NCBI GenBank assembly: GCA_030272585.1
Contig: BSYQ01000004.1
Span: forward strand, 186,001 to 250,000
Length of the DNA stretch: 64,000 nt
Direction: 5' to 3'
Source: Bryopsis sp. KO-2023
Lineage: Eukaryota > Chlorophyta > Ulvophyceae > Bryopsidales > Bryopsidaceae
Each line of letters opens with the position of its first letter. Within the stretch, counting starts at the first letter, position 1. A model generated the notes under the pieces. It was given only the letters and a program-made list of their open reading frames with translations, was not told where the DNA came from and did not search any database. Both the position numbers and the translations under genes were made by a program. Of this stretch, positions 24,625-35,773 are shown in pieces.

Positions 24625-27600
24625 ATGTCCGCCATGCTTACCGGTACCGGCGCCCGCCCGGGAATTTCCTTTAAGACCTCCGTCTCCGGACCTAAGGTTG
24701 TCTCCAGCGTCAGGAGGTCGGCGCAGAGATGCGTGCGTCCAAGGGTTGTCGCTCAATCCGCCGCCGTGGCTGAGGCAGAGGTCGTCTCCACGGAGGTCGC
24801 CATGGACTGCATCAACACTATCCGTTTCTTGGCTATCGACGGTGTCAACAAGGCCAACTCCGGTCACCCTGGTTTGCCTATGGGATGTGCGCCGATGGGA
24901 TACTTGTTGTACAACGAGATCATGAGGCACAACCCCAAGAACCCAGCTTACTTCAACAGGGATAGGTTCGTCCTTTCCGCCGGCCACGGTTGCATGTTGC
25001 AGTACTCGCTCATGCACTTGACTGGCTACGATTCCGTCAAGGTAACGCAACGGCTCAAGTCCGCCTGTGTTCGTTTCGGCCCTCGGCGAGTTTCGAATTG
25101 GGTTGCGTAAATCATGGGTCGGGAGGAATTTGGAAAGTTGGCAACAGTGGGACCGACCCTTTCTAGATCACGTTACAACTGGAGGCTTGTGTTTCCGCGC
25201 GCGCGTCGAAACTTATTCTCAACATTATCTCCATAAACTTAATCAAACTGTGTCGAGCGGGTGTGGGGAAACTAGTAGCGTCTGTTGAGAATTGGGGTAT
25301 CGGGGAGAATTGTCGGCGTCCGACAGCAATGCTGCTCGCTTCCTATGGGTTAGGATTCACGTAGTGTTTTTTTGGTGTCGATCTTTTCAGCTCGATGACT
25401 TGAAGAGCTTCCGTCAGTGGGGAAGCGTCACTCCAGGACACCCCGAGAACTTCGAGACCCAAGGAATCGAGGTGACGACCGGTCCTTTGGGACAAGGTGT
25501 TGCCAATGCTGTTGGACTTGCCCTCGCCGAGGCTCACTTGGCCGCTCGTTTCAACAAGGCCGACTGCGACCCAGTCGTCGACCACTACACGTGAGTTGAG
25601 CCAAAAACCTCACCTTTTTTTGGTTCATTTCACCACTTGCTTGAACACCAAAACCAACAGCTAGGTGATCTGGGGATTGATGTGGAAATTTTTTACCATT
25701 CGGGGGAAAACTGTAGTTTGGATAGATGGATAGGTAATCTTTCAAGGGTAGTTTGGTGAATTGATCCAAACTGTGGGGTTGATTGCAGCTACTGCATCAT
25801 GGGCGATGGTTGCAACATGGAGGGAGTCTCCAACGAGGCCATTTCTTTGGCTGGTCACTGGGGTCTTGGCAAGCTCATCTGCTTCTACGATGACAACAAG
25901 ATCTCCATCGATGGACACACCGACATCTCTTTCACTGAGGATGTGTGCGCACGTTACGAGGCTCTGGGCTGGCACACCATCCACGTCGAGGACGGAAACT
26001 TGGACTTGGACGCCATCAGGAAAGCTGTGGAAGATGCCAAGAGCGTCACCGACAAGCCAACTTTGATCAAGGTACTGTACGAGCCGCACCGACGGAGTTG
26101 AGATGAATTTGAAACGCTTCAGATGGAACTGGTTTGAAGGGCTGGTTTATGGAGTTCTGGGAGGAAAGGGAGTCGCAATGTGTTTTGAGCTGAGTTTGAA
26201 TGATTGGTGGGGTTTTGGTGTTTTTAGGTTTCCACTTTGATCGGATACGGATCTCCAAACAAGGCCAACTCCCACGATGTGCACGGTGCTCCCCTCGGAG
26301 CCGATGAGACCACTGCCACCCGTGAGAACCTCAAATGGAACTATGGTGAGTTTGAGGTCCCAGAGCACGTCGCCAAGGTTATGTCCGCCCCCCAGGAAAG
26401 GGGTGCTGCCCTTGAGGCTGCATGGAATGCATCCATGGAGGCTTACACCGCTAAGTACCCCGAGGAGGCTGCTGAATTGAAGGGACTCTTGAGCGGTGAG
26501 CTCCCAGCCGGCTGGGAAGATGCTCTCCCCACCTTCACCCCTGAAGACGGTGGAGTTGCCACCAGGGTCCACTCTCAGACCATGTTGAATGCCTTGGCAC
26601 CAGCCCTCCCTGGACTCATCGGTGGTTCTGCCGATTTGGCTCCATCCAACTTGACCCTCATGAAAATGTTCGGTGACTTCCAGAAGGACACCCCCGGGGA
26701 GAGGAACGTCAGGTTCGGAGTCCGTGAACACGGAATGGGTGCCATTGTTAACGGAATGGGCCTCCACGGATCTGGTCTCATCCCATACTGCGCAACCTTT
26801 TTCATTTTCACCGACTACATGAGGGCTGCCATGAGAGTGTCCGCTCTCTCCCAGTGTGGTGCCATCTACGTGATGACCCACGACTCTATCGGTCTTGGAG
26901 AGGACGGTCCCACCCATCAGCCTGTTGAGCACTTGGCTTCCTTCAGAGCCATGCCCAACATGAACATGATGAGGCCATGCGGAGGAAATGAGACCGCTGG
27001 GTGCTACGCCGTCGCCGTCAAGAGCAGAAAGACTCCTTCCACTTTGGCCCTTTCTCGACAGGTGAAATTCCCACGCCATGGATATCCAAGCCCATAAGAA
27101 TTACCAACTGAACAAGCTTGGTTTTCGACGTTTTTGAGCGAAGATCGACCGCCAGGGGGGACTGGGCAACAAATGATGTTGTGTGAATGAGAAAATTTGT
27201 TGTGGGTCTGACAGGCAGTCTGTTATGTTCATACAGGGAATGCCAAACTACCCTGGCTGCACCAAGGAGGGAGCTGCCAAGGGAGGATACACTGTGGTCG
27301 ACTGTGAAGGAACCCCTGATGTGATCGTCATGGGAACTGGATCTGAGCTCGTGTTGGCTGTCGAGGCTGGAGAGAAATTGGCTGCTGATGGTTCCAAGGT
27401 ATTTAATCCCTCTTCATATCAGAAAAACTGTGGAACATCACCCCTCTGAATTTGAAATGCAACAGTCCCTGAGGTTGTATTAGTACTTCGCTCTTGCGTT
27501 GCCACCACGGGGTCGATGTTATTTTTCCTCGGCTGGAAACCTTTCTAGTTGGAGGTGGAGTCGTGATCTAAGCAGCTTGTGTGTACGTATGTAGGTCCGC

Positions 27601-27861
27601 GTCGTCTCCATCCCCTGCTGGGAAATTTTCGACAAACAGGATGATGCCTACAAGGCTTCCGTCCTCCCAGCTGATGTCACTGCCCGTGTCGCTGTCGAGG
27701 CTGGTGCCAGCATGGGATGGGAGAGGTACATCGGAGCCAAGGGTGAATTCGTCGGCCATGACGATTTCGGAGCTTCCGCCCCTGGACCCACTCTCTACGA
27801 GAAATTCGGCATCACCACTGATGCCGTCGTGGCTGCCGCCAAGAAGAGCATGGCTGCTTAA
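24625..27861 (+). CDS. Transketolase, plastid form
   Basis: Six exons: 24625-25041, 25391-25590, 25789-26071, 26228-27061, 27237-27398 and 27595-27861, giving 2163 nt (720 aa) with closed phases. Transketolase moves two-carbon ketol units between sugar phosphates in the Calvin-Benson cycle and pentose phosphate pathway, using thiamine diphosphate and Mg2+. The first 50 or so residues are Ser/Arg/Val-rich and nearly lack acidic residues, as in a chloroplast transit peptide. The mature protein begins near [15 protein letters not shown]. Visible family blocks are [17 protein letters not shown], the cofactor motif GDGCNMEG with a downstream Asn, [21 protein letters not shown], and [16 protein letters not shown]. 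The length matches plant plastid enzymes. Codon use is strongly biased to C-ending codons, unlike neighbours, which suggests high expression. A downstream in-frame ATG at 24634 is possible but less likely to be the start. Confidence 0.95.
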
Positions 27862-28326
27862 GAGATTGGGATTGAAAATCTAAGTTATGGTTTTGCGATC
27901 GTGTTCGATTTGTCTTGATGTTGGGGGCTCTATGAAGTGGAGGTAGTGAAGAGACTTTGGAATGTGTTTTGTTTTTGTCAGACCGATTTTATTCTTTGAT
28001 TTCGTTTGATTCTGGGCATGGTCTGGCTCTATGCGGTTTTTCGCCCAACACGGATCGTAAAAAAGAAAAGGGGGATTTGTTTTTGGGGACAATTTGTTTG
28101 TTTGGTTGCCTCCGATGAAGAGAACAGAAAAAGAAAAAAATCAGAAAAGATAATTATATGGGCAGCACCCTTGTCCGAAGTTTTGCTTTCTTGCTTTCTT
28201 TGTACAAGACAATTTTTAAAAGGTATACAAATTCACCACTCCCTTCTGTGTCCCAATATTCAAATTGCTGCCTGTTGGTGGAAATATACTAGTTATCTAT
28301 TGTGAGAGAAAGTGGGGTGATTAATG

Positions 28327-28361
28327 AACAAATCAACTTTGAACAAATCAACTTTGAACAA
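28327..28361 (+). repeat. 15-bp tandem repeat, about 2.3 copies
   Basis: The unit 'aacaaatcaactttg' is repeated perfectly and then starts a third time. Confidence 0.75.
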
Positions 28362-28383
28362 TGCCTTACCTGTGATTAAATTC

Positions 28384-28418
28384 GAATAGAATAGTAATAG
28401 AATAGAATAGAATAGTAG
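28384..28418 (+). repeat. AATAG pentanucleotide microsatellite
   Basis: About six units of 'gaata', one of them interrupted, lie directly after the 15-bp tandem repeat. Confidence 0.75.
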
Positions 28419-29055
28419 TTAGTCCGACGGCCAATTACTGAGAACTGTTCATACAAACATCCACATTTGGGTTGGCCTTCACACAGTCCATTTGGGTAAT
28501 TGTTCACATTTTTCCAAGCATGTTCTAGCGGTGATAAGTGAGTGGTAAAGATTTGAACATTGGGGGGGGTTGGGGGTCTTTGCAAGCAAGGTCACTTGAA
28601 GAAACCGTGGAGACAACTGTGATGTTTATTTCCTACATTAATTAAAGGGAAAACCCCCTCACAGGCCAAGGACACCCATCCAAAAAAGGATTTTTTTTCT
28701 TCTCTTCAGTGGCAGAGTGTGACCGGCCGAAACCACGATCCACTTCGCTAACCGACCGATAGGAGCCTTACATTCTGCTTTTCCATTCTGTTCGATTCTC
28801 CAGAAGTTGGAGAGTTCCCAAGCTGCACATTTCTGGGGAGACATTGAACTTTCTTCGAGCTGGTTCAGTAAGGACCGGAGAACATTTTCCCTCATTCTAA
28901 ATCACAACATTTGGGAGCGTAGCCAGCAATGTTCCTCCAGTTTGATTTGACTGTGTAGGTACATGTTGGATAGCTCTTTTGTCTCGATGGATGGGTTGGG
29001 CTGAGGGTATTTTCTGGTTAAGATTTTTGGTGGGTTGGAAAAATTCTTGTTTTCA

Positions 29056-29073
29056 AGTGTGTACGTACACACT
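29056..29073. repeat. 18-bp perfect palindrome, left-arm copy
   Basis: The sequence AGTGTGTACGTACACACT is its own reverse complement. The right arm keeps it, extended to 20 bp, at 63243-63262, although surrounding bases have changed. It may be a dimeric protein site or simply a cruciform-prone element. Confidence 0.75.
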
Positions 29074-29622
29074 CCGTACTTTAAACAAATTTTTTGGGGG
29101 AGAGATAAAGCACTCTCCCACAGGTAACTTTTGATAAGCCAATACTTGATTTGATTCTCAGCAACACTTGAAACCTAAGAAAATGCTTCAAAACTTATCC
29201 CCCCCCCCAAAAAAAAAAACAGAAAAGAAATTGAACAACAAGAAATCCAACCATTTTCATCAAGAGTCCCTGCAAACAGTTATGAGTGTATCCCGGAGTC
29301 CTTGACCAGTGTAATAAGGATGGGTAGGTCCAGGTCTGTGAGATCGTTATGGTGGATAGTTATGGTAATAGTCATGTGGTTCGATGTCTCACGCTTGGCA
29401 GTTGGCAGAGTGGGTTGGATAGGAACATGGATGGATGGTGGTAACTGTCGTTATCCCAAGTGTGGGTATAAAAGGGTGTCAGAACATTGAGTCTGTGCCT
29501 TCTATTGTAAGTCTTGCAACATTGAGTCGTCTCCTCATTGCATCAACCTACGAACCCAATAACCAGGCAGAGATTCGGGGAAACGTCTGCAGGGACCTCG
29601 TTCCCCCATCCGTTTCGACTGT

Positions 29623-29976
29623 TTGAAGGAATGCCAGGTTGATTTCGATCTTCTCAAGGTGGTGAATTTTCCAGAAGAGAAATCAGAGTTGACCAACTAC
29701 CTGCTGGCATGCAATGTGATGCGTGTGGTTGACGCTGGGGCCGGAAAACATCTCAACGATTTCAACAAACTAAGGAAAGAAATGGAGAGCATCCCAATGT
29801 TTTATGTTTTTTTAAGTGGTGCCGAACAAATTGAATATATAAACAAGCGGAAAACAGGGGTGGATTTGAACCCTGCATGCACCGAGAGCACAAGGTCCAC
29901 AGCAAAGAACATGTCTTGGATTGAAGGAAGCTATTGCTTGAAAAGGTATATGAAGCTTGAAGGGAAAAAGCAATGA
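29623..29976 (+). other. Unassigned ORF in the left-arm-specific segment
   Basis: A 117-codon open frame beginning without ATG (TTG in frame) and directly preceded by open codons back to a possible acceptor at about 29590. It reads as ordinary soluble protein (FDLLKVVNFPEEKSELTNYL, then FVFLSGAEQI-like sequence) and is not low complexity. It could be an exon of an unrecognised gene or a remnant carried by the inserted DNA. It belongs to no family I recognise. Confidence 0.25.
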
Positions 29977-30348
29977 GCTCCTACTACTAAGTTTGCCATA
30001 CAAGAGATGTCTTATTGAGACTTATTGTCTTTTAATGTGTTGCATTGGTGAAAAAGAAAGAGTGATCATGGATGGGTCCTGTTGTGTTGGGTGGAGCTGT
30101 GTGTGCTAATGTTGGGGCTTTTCAAAGGTGGCTACAAAAATGCTGCCGGCAAAGATCTTTGGCTTTTCCTCGTGTGCCTTTTTTCCAACCCAACCATTAA
30201 AAGTAATTCAATTGTGATAGATGGAAACAACTTAAGCATGGTCTGATGTTGTTGCTTCCAGCCATTGCCCTTCCACATTTGGAAAGGGCTGATGAGTTGA
30301 TGCGAGGTATGGAAAAAAAAACAAAAAAAACCCGTCAGGTTGAAACTT

Positions 30349-30383
30349 TCAACGGTCCCTTTCAACTTGAAAGGGACCGTTGA
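30349..30383. repeat. Perfect 17-bp hairpin with a 1-base loop
   Basis: TCAACGGTCCCTTTCAA at 30349-30365 is followed by one base and then its exact reverse complement at 30367-30383. It lies 52 bases inside the right edge of the left-arm-specific segment. Such a tight palindrome is unusual and could be the end of an element or a recent inverted micro-duplication. Confidence 0.85.
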
Positions 30384-31054
30384 TAAATTGATTTTCAACA
30401 TGTAGAACATGGTGGGAGGTGTTGTGACGGCTGGCGAACTGAGAAATTGAAGGAGGTTTTGAGGTAGTATGATTTAATGCATTTGCCATGGTGAAAAAGG
30501 TATTTCCACGAAACTGCTTGTGAGACTGCTCCTCAAGAGCAGGAAAAAAAAAATAAAGGGGGAATTGAAGGCACAATAAACTTACAAATCAGTGTTTTTC
30601 GTCCCAAGAAAATATTACTTGGCAAGGCGCCTATGGGAAGGAAACTCTGGTCCAGAGGTATCAGTTAAGAAAAGTGAGTGAGGCAAGGCCTTTCAGTTGT
30701 TCTTTTCGACTTTATGGCTTTTTTGGGCAACTGTTTGGACGTATTGCAACGATACTGCGACACCTCAAAAAAAACAAAAAACCGAAACAATACATTGCAG
30801 AGTGAAAAAACAAAACCTCCCACTTGCAGTTCAACTTGGGAAACTTAACCGAGATGCTCATTTCGTAGAATTTCTGAAATTTGCTGCCAGCAACTCTCGT
30901 GCAACTGCCCCCACCCAAGCCAATTGTTGACAACGACACAGCCAAATTTCATTGATTTTCTGCGCCAACCGTTTCCCGCCCTTTGGATATAATTATTGAC
31001 CCGACAAGGAATCCACCACCTTTCTTATCCTTCGACTGAGCGTGAATTGAAGAG

Positions 31055-34000
31055 ATGAGCAGACACGCAAGGGAGCTCCTTGGGATCCCCCATGGCGAAG
31101 GCGCCGGTGAGAGCGTTCGACGGGTATCCCAAGCTTGATTTTACAGTCGGTCGGATTGCAAAAGTTTGTAACAGGTCTCAAACATGCTCAGCGTTCACGT
31201 CGTTCTTGCTTATGTCCACACCTGAGCAGGGCAGCCAACGAGGATAGAAGCCTACACGCGCTTCTACTCGACGTTGTGGGACCAGGCCGTCGCGCGAGTC
31301 TTCCCTGGACCCATGAATCGTCAGCTGCCAGAAGAGGAACGACTTGACCAAGGCTAGCAAGTTGCGACAGACTCCAACCAACACTACGCTACTACAGCAG
31401 ACCAAAGTGGTAAAAAAACAAGTTGAGGAGCTGCGGGAGTCGAACTTCCTGTCCAAGTGCAGGAACCTCTTGGGTGTGTCCGACTTCAGCGCACGGGCTC
31501 CACACAACACAGAGCCACAGTACTAGTCTGAGAGCTCCAACGCGGGATCTGCGTCCTCCAAGATCATCAATCAGGTTCAACAGGAGACCGAGACCGACGG
31601 AGAATCTCGTTTTGATTCCACTTCTACAAAGAGAGGCTCACTTGGACACAGGGACAAAATCAAGTCGAGTGATGAATCCGACGACTCTGTTGAGTCTCTC
31701 CTAGCTGGCTCCGAGGTGGGTTATAGCTCTGGTGCCGCATCACTTCTCTTGTCCCTCTTTTCTCCGAATTCACAGGGTGCGTTTGTATCGCAGGCAAAAC
31801 GTCTTTCCGATTCCTTGAAGCTCCACACCATGGATGAATTCAAGCCTGAGCAAGTGGAGCGGCTGGACGCTGAGATTCCAGCTCCTGGCGAGTCGCCTGT
31901 CGCGGCTGACCCCAAGGTATGTCGGTTTGCAAAAAGAACGCTCCAGCTGTTCTTAACCGTCGATACAGAACAAAGCTCCTTATTTTTGTTGTGTTTTTGC
32001 ATCCAGCCCGTTCGGCACATATACCGCTATGAGGAATATGATGAGTGGGGGAGCAACGATTCGATGGCCGAGGGTATGGACATGCAGTGGCTCGACAATG
32101 TGGATGGGGATCCCAAATTCGTCCGCAGGATCGATGCTCTGGTACGTTGGCTCTTAAGCCAGCCCATCATGGAGTCGGTGTGGATTTCTCTGTATTTCAA
32201 ACAACAGTGAACAAGCAGGATTGGATCTCAATAAAAGTGAACGGAAAGAAAGTGTGGCTGGGCGCAAAATTGATCGTCGCCTTTGACGTCTCTGAATAAA
32301 CGATTCCTGTTTTGATTGGTAGGACTACTATTTGAGGATGGATGGGGAGGATAGCTCAACGACAGACGTGGATGGGCACTTGGGGATCAGCAGTGGAGGA
32401 AAACTCCATGAATCCCAGACGAGTGTGGGGATGGATCTCCGAGAACAGTTCGCTGGCGAGAATTGCCAAGGAAGTGCTGGCAACCACAACAGGAGGTCGT
32501 CAATTGTGCCGGTACCATCAGCATTCTTTGCGTCGAACACTCAGAAGGAGGGCGGAGGAGAGTATGATGAACTTCCACTGGAAAACTCTCTCGGGTCGAT
32601 GCAGTCGAATAACAACATGCTGGCATTGAGGATCATTGAGGAGGTTGTGAAAGATGAGGGTGGGTCCTTCGATTCCACATTGATGGATACTGACGACAAA
32701 AAATCGCACAGTGGGATAAAATCGTCAGAGAGAGTTTCTGTTATCGATTCGGACCAACAGGTCTATGCTGATGATGGCTACAAGCCCTCACTACATGGGG
32801 AGAATATTAAAATGGACAGCAAGATCACGATTCAGACGAGCGTTACAACCTCGTCCGAGTCAAGAAACCACAAAAACAGAAAGAAGACAGTGAAGCAGAG
32901 GACAGGCGAGGCCCAGACTTCTTTGAGGTTTTCTCAGACAAGTGCTGGCATACCTCGAAAAACAAACACACGCACCATTGATATTCAGACCGAAAGGGAG
33001 TCTTTGATACTGGGAAACATCGTAGACAAACAGGAAAACATCACTCTTGACACGTCAAGAAAGACTTCAAGCGCGGGCATCCCTCTGAAAAGCCCGAAAG
33101 CAAAAAAAGTTGATACCAAAAATCAGCAGGCAGGGACGGGGTGGCTATCTGAGCTGGTCCCAAAAGAACTTCTTGAAAGATTCGGTCTGGAGAAAATCAC
33201 CAAAGGAACCGCAAGGACGCCTGACCAGTTCCACATGCATCTACACTTCAAAGAGAAAAAACCCGCTCCACACCAGGCCGGAATCGAAAAAATGGCTGAG
33301 CAAAGGGACAAATCAGTAACACAAGGCGGCAAGCGAGCGGTGCAGGCGTCGATTCAACACTTCCAGGAGTCTTCAGCAACAGAGGAAATGCGATCTCGCA
33401 TTTCGACAGAGTCTTACCATGAATTTGAACCACCTGTTCAGGAACCTGATGGAGGTGTCGAGGGGAATGGAAATGGGGAAGCATCGTGGGATGCACTCCG
33501 CTCCTTGTGCAAAACAATGGGCGAGACAGTTCAGGAGGCATGTCAGAAATTATCTGAATCTGAGCCCACCACAGATCAAGACCAGAGCGATGGCGATCTG
33601 TATATGCACGAGCAAGAGGCTTACGAGGAGGAGGAGTCAATGTATGCGGAGACACCGAGACGATCAGATATGAGCCAAAATTATCGTCTGGGGAGAGAGG
33701 CGGAGTATGACCAACACCAGAGCAATAGGTCCAGGAGGACCGAAGCTCCTAGTTTTCAAGCAAGTTACCAAAGAGACGGATATTACAACGACGTAGATCA
33801 CCGTGGAGGATATTCCAAGGAAGCACACCACATCAGGGAAAGAGAGCACTTACGCAATTGCAATTATCACATCAGGGAAAGAGAGCAAAGTAACATACAC
33901 CACCAGAAGGGATACAGTGGTCGATCAAACTGGAACATGTCCCCAAGAGATTCCAGGCCGAGATACTTTCAGGAAGAGGTCCAATTTGTTGATCGAGAGG

Positions 34001-34506
34001 AGCATGGGTACAACAATGGATTTTCTGTTGGGGCCATGAGGCATTACGCCTCCGACCAACGAACCATCCATGAACATGCACCCAGAAGATATTCCCAAGT
34101 GCATCCTCCACAATATCAGCCCAGAAATCATCACTTCCAACCTGCCAATCACCGTGACTTCTACGAGGAATCCTTCGCAAGCGATCTCAACAGCTTGCCA
34201 AGCATCTTTTCCCCAGCTGTAATCGACCGATCGGTCGACGAGGCCGAGGAGCGATGGAGGATCCATCAGGAAAACCTGATGAATAAACTCAGAAAGGCGA
34301 ACAGCGTCTCTTCGGGGGGTCCATCCCGCAGTGGAAGACCCACTCGACCTGAATCGAATCGCAGAGAGAACCCACAAGGCAAAGGAAGAATGCACGAGGA
34401 GCGCAGGCAATCGAGAAGCACAATATCCAGCAGCAGCACCATCCAACAGGTTGCGAGGGACATGGAAATGCTTTCTTGCCGCCTTCAAAGGGGATCGAGG
34501 CAGTGA
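31055..34506 (+). CDS. Gene B, left copy: unknown protein with disrupted 5' coding part
   Basis: By alignment with the right copy, exons are 31055-31106, 31230-31916, 32007-32141 and 32323-34506. The last three-quarters is intact and nearly identical to the right copy, but exon 2 is not. A 2-base loss near 31285 and further indels shift the frame, giving in-frame stops near 31350 and 31526, plus an extra stretch of about 70 bases around 31500-31560. Exon 2 is 687 nt against 620 in the right copy, a difference not divisible by three. Either this copy encodes a shortened protein (first in-frame ATG at 31830, about 800 aa) or it is decaying. The protein is not recognised. Visible features are a short coiled coil (QQTKVVKKQVEELRES), acidic Ser-rich stretches and a long Arg/Tyr/His-rich disordered region in the last 300 residues, with two HIRERE repeats. 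Confidence 0.6.
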
Positions 34507-35773
34507 ACAATTCGGAGAACTCTGGGGTTGGGATATGTTTGGGTGGCTTTATGATATGTTTTGGTGACTACAGGAAGAATGAAATTCGGGTGGCTTTATG
34601 AAATGTTTCGGTGAATACTGGGGGAATTTACCGTCGTCTGGAAAGGAAACGACTGCTTGAGTGTGATTGTTTGAACTTTTTATGTATTTTTTACTTTTCA
34701 TTCTGTGTGCTCACTTCTTTTGCTGCCACATCGAATTGACCCATGGTCTACATGGCAATTCCATGTGTTTTGTGCACCCTTTTAGAAAAACAATAAATTT
34801 TTTCTCTTTCCTAGAGATGATACAAGCAAGACCAAGCTTTGAGCAATAAAGAAAATCAAATTTTTAAGTGAGAATGAGTGGTTTGTGGTCAAAAATCATG
34901 AAACCAAGCCAAACAGACTCCACAATTTATGAACACTGAGTCGACTACATTTTTGATTGGTTAAACAAAAATTATTGAGAATTACAGTAGATGCTCACCA
35001 CATGAAAGAAAGAATTATATATAATATCTATATATAGATTTTGTTTCAACCACAACGATGCAAGCCACTTTGATAGGGACGATGGATTGCATCACATATC
35101 TTTGTTTTAATTCCAGTTCATCACTCAAAGATTATACACCGTCAAGATCGGTGTCGCAAAGCTCGAATTACACACAGTTCCAGGCTTGTGATGCGATATA
35201 TGTGTTCTATGAAAGGATTGGTTACAACAAAAAAACTCTAATACACCTAAATCATCTGGTTGTGGACGGCCTTCGTTGGTCACTACCACAGGTGCACATG
35301 TATTTTAAAATCTTGGCTTTTGGGATAGTGCGTCCTGGAGTCGGGGATGATTCTTGGTTGTGTTCGTACGCGGTTAGCTGTTTTGGACTCGTGTTGGAAA
35401 AGCAGGAAGAAAAAAAAGAAAAAGAAAAAAAATCGTTCTTGACGCCTCGCCCCATCACCCTTCCACAGTGCTCCTGATACCAGAAACACTTCTGCGCAAT
35501 TAGTTTCACGGCACCAACCCATTGACGCCACAAAGCTGCTGGTTGGTCATCAACCCACCAGTTCATTCCAATTCGGCTGTCACAACTTTGGCAAGCACCC
35601 ACAGCCCTTCAGGCCGCGACGCTTACTTGAATCGTATGGAATGAGAGTTCCACACCGAACACAAGTGTGAGTTCTCCTTGGTCCCCTGTACTTGTACAAG
35701 TAATCCCACCCCCAACGCGCTCCATCGATCGAAAACTTGGTGTTCTGGTACGTTGGGAAGGGAGGACAGGTGA
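34507..35773. other. Region between gene B and oxidase, left arm
   Basis: The first 660 bases (to about 35170) match the right arm closely. From there to the oxidase ATG at 35774 there is no similarity to the corresponding right-arm DNA. The oxidase promoter must lie in this unique part. Open frames at 35058-35602 look fortuitous. Confidence 0.5.

Larger units (their letters stand above)
27862..28800. other. Intergenic region between transketolase and the left arm
   Basis: Holds the transketolase 3' UTR. Two small tandem repeats are listed separately. Minus-strand open frames near 28376-28585 and 28659-28895 show no family. The segment ends where homology to the right arm begins. Confidence 0.45.
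29287..30435. other. Extra 1.15-kb segment present only in the left arm
   Basis: Left-arm homology to the right arm stops at about 29286 and resumes at 30436. In the right arm the two flanks are joined directly at about 63029. So this is either an insertion in the left arm or a deletion in the right. It contains an open frame (29623-29976) and a 35-bp hairpin near its right end. I find no clear terminal repeats and only a few bases of shared sequence at the junction, so a transposon is not demonstrated. Confidence 0.7.

Noticed and set aside
26147-27079. 310-codon minus-strand open frame
   Set aside because: It is antisense to the strongly codon-biased transketolase exon, which creates long complementary open frames by chance.
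29287-30435. Calling the left-arm-specific segment a transposon
   Set aside because: No terminal inverted repeats at its two edges, no clear target-site duplication and no transposase motif were seen.
33925-34488. 187-codon minus-strand frame, and its counterpart at 59080-59619
   Set aside because: It is the complement of the gene B last exon. Its presence in both arms only reflects the arms' near identity.
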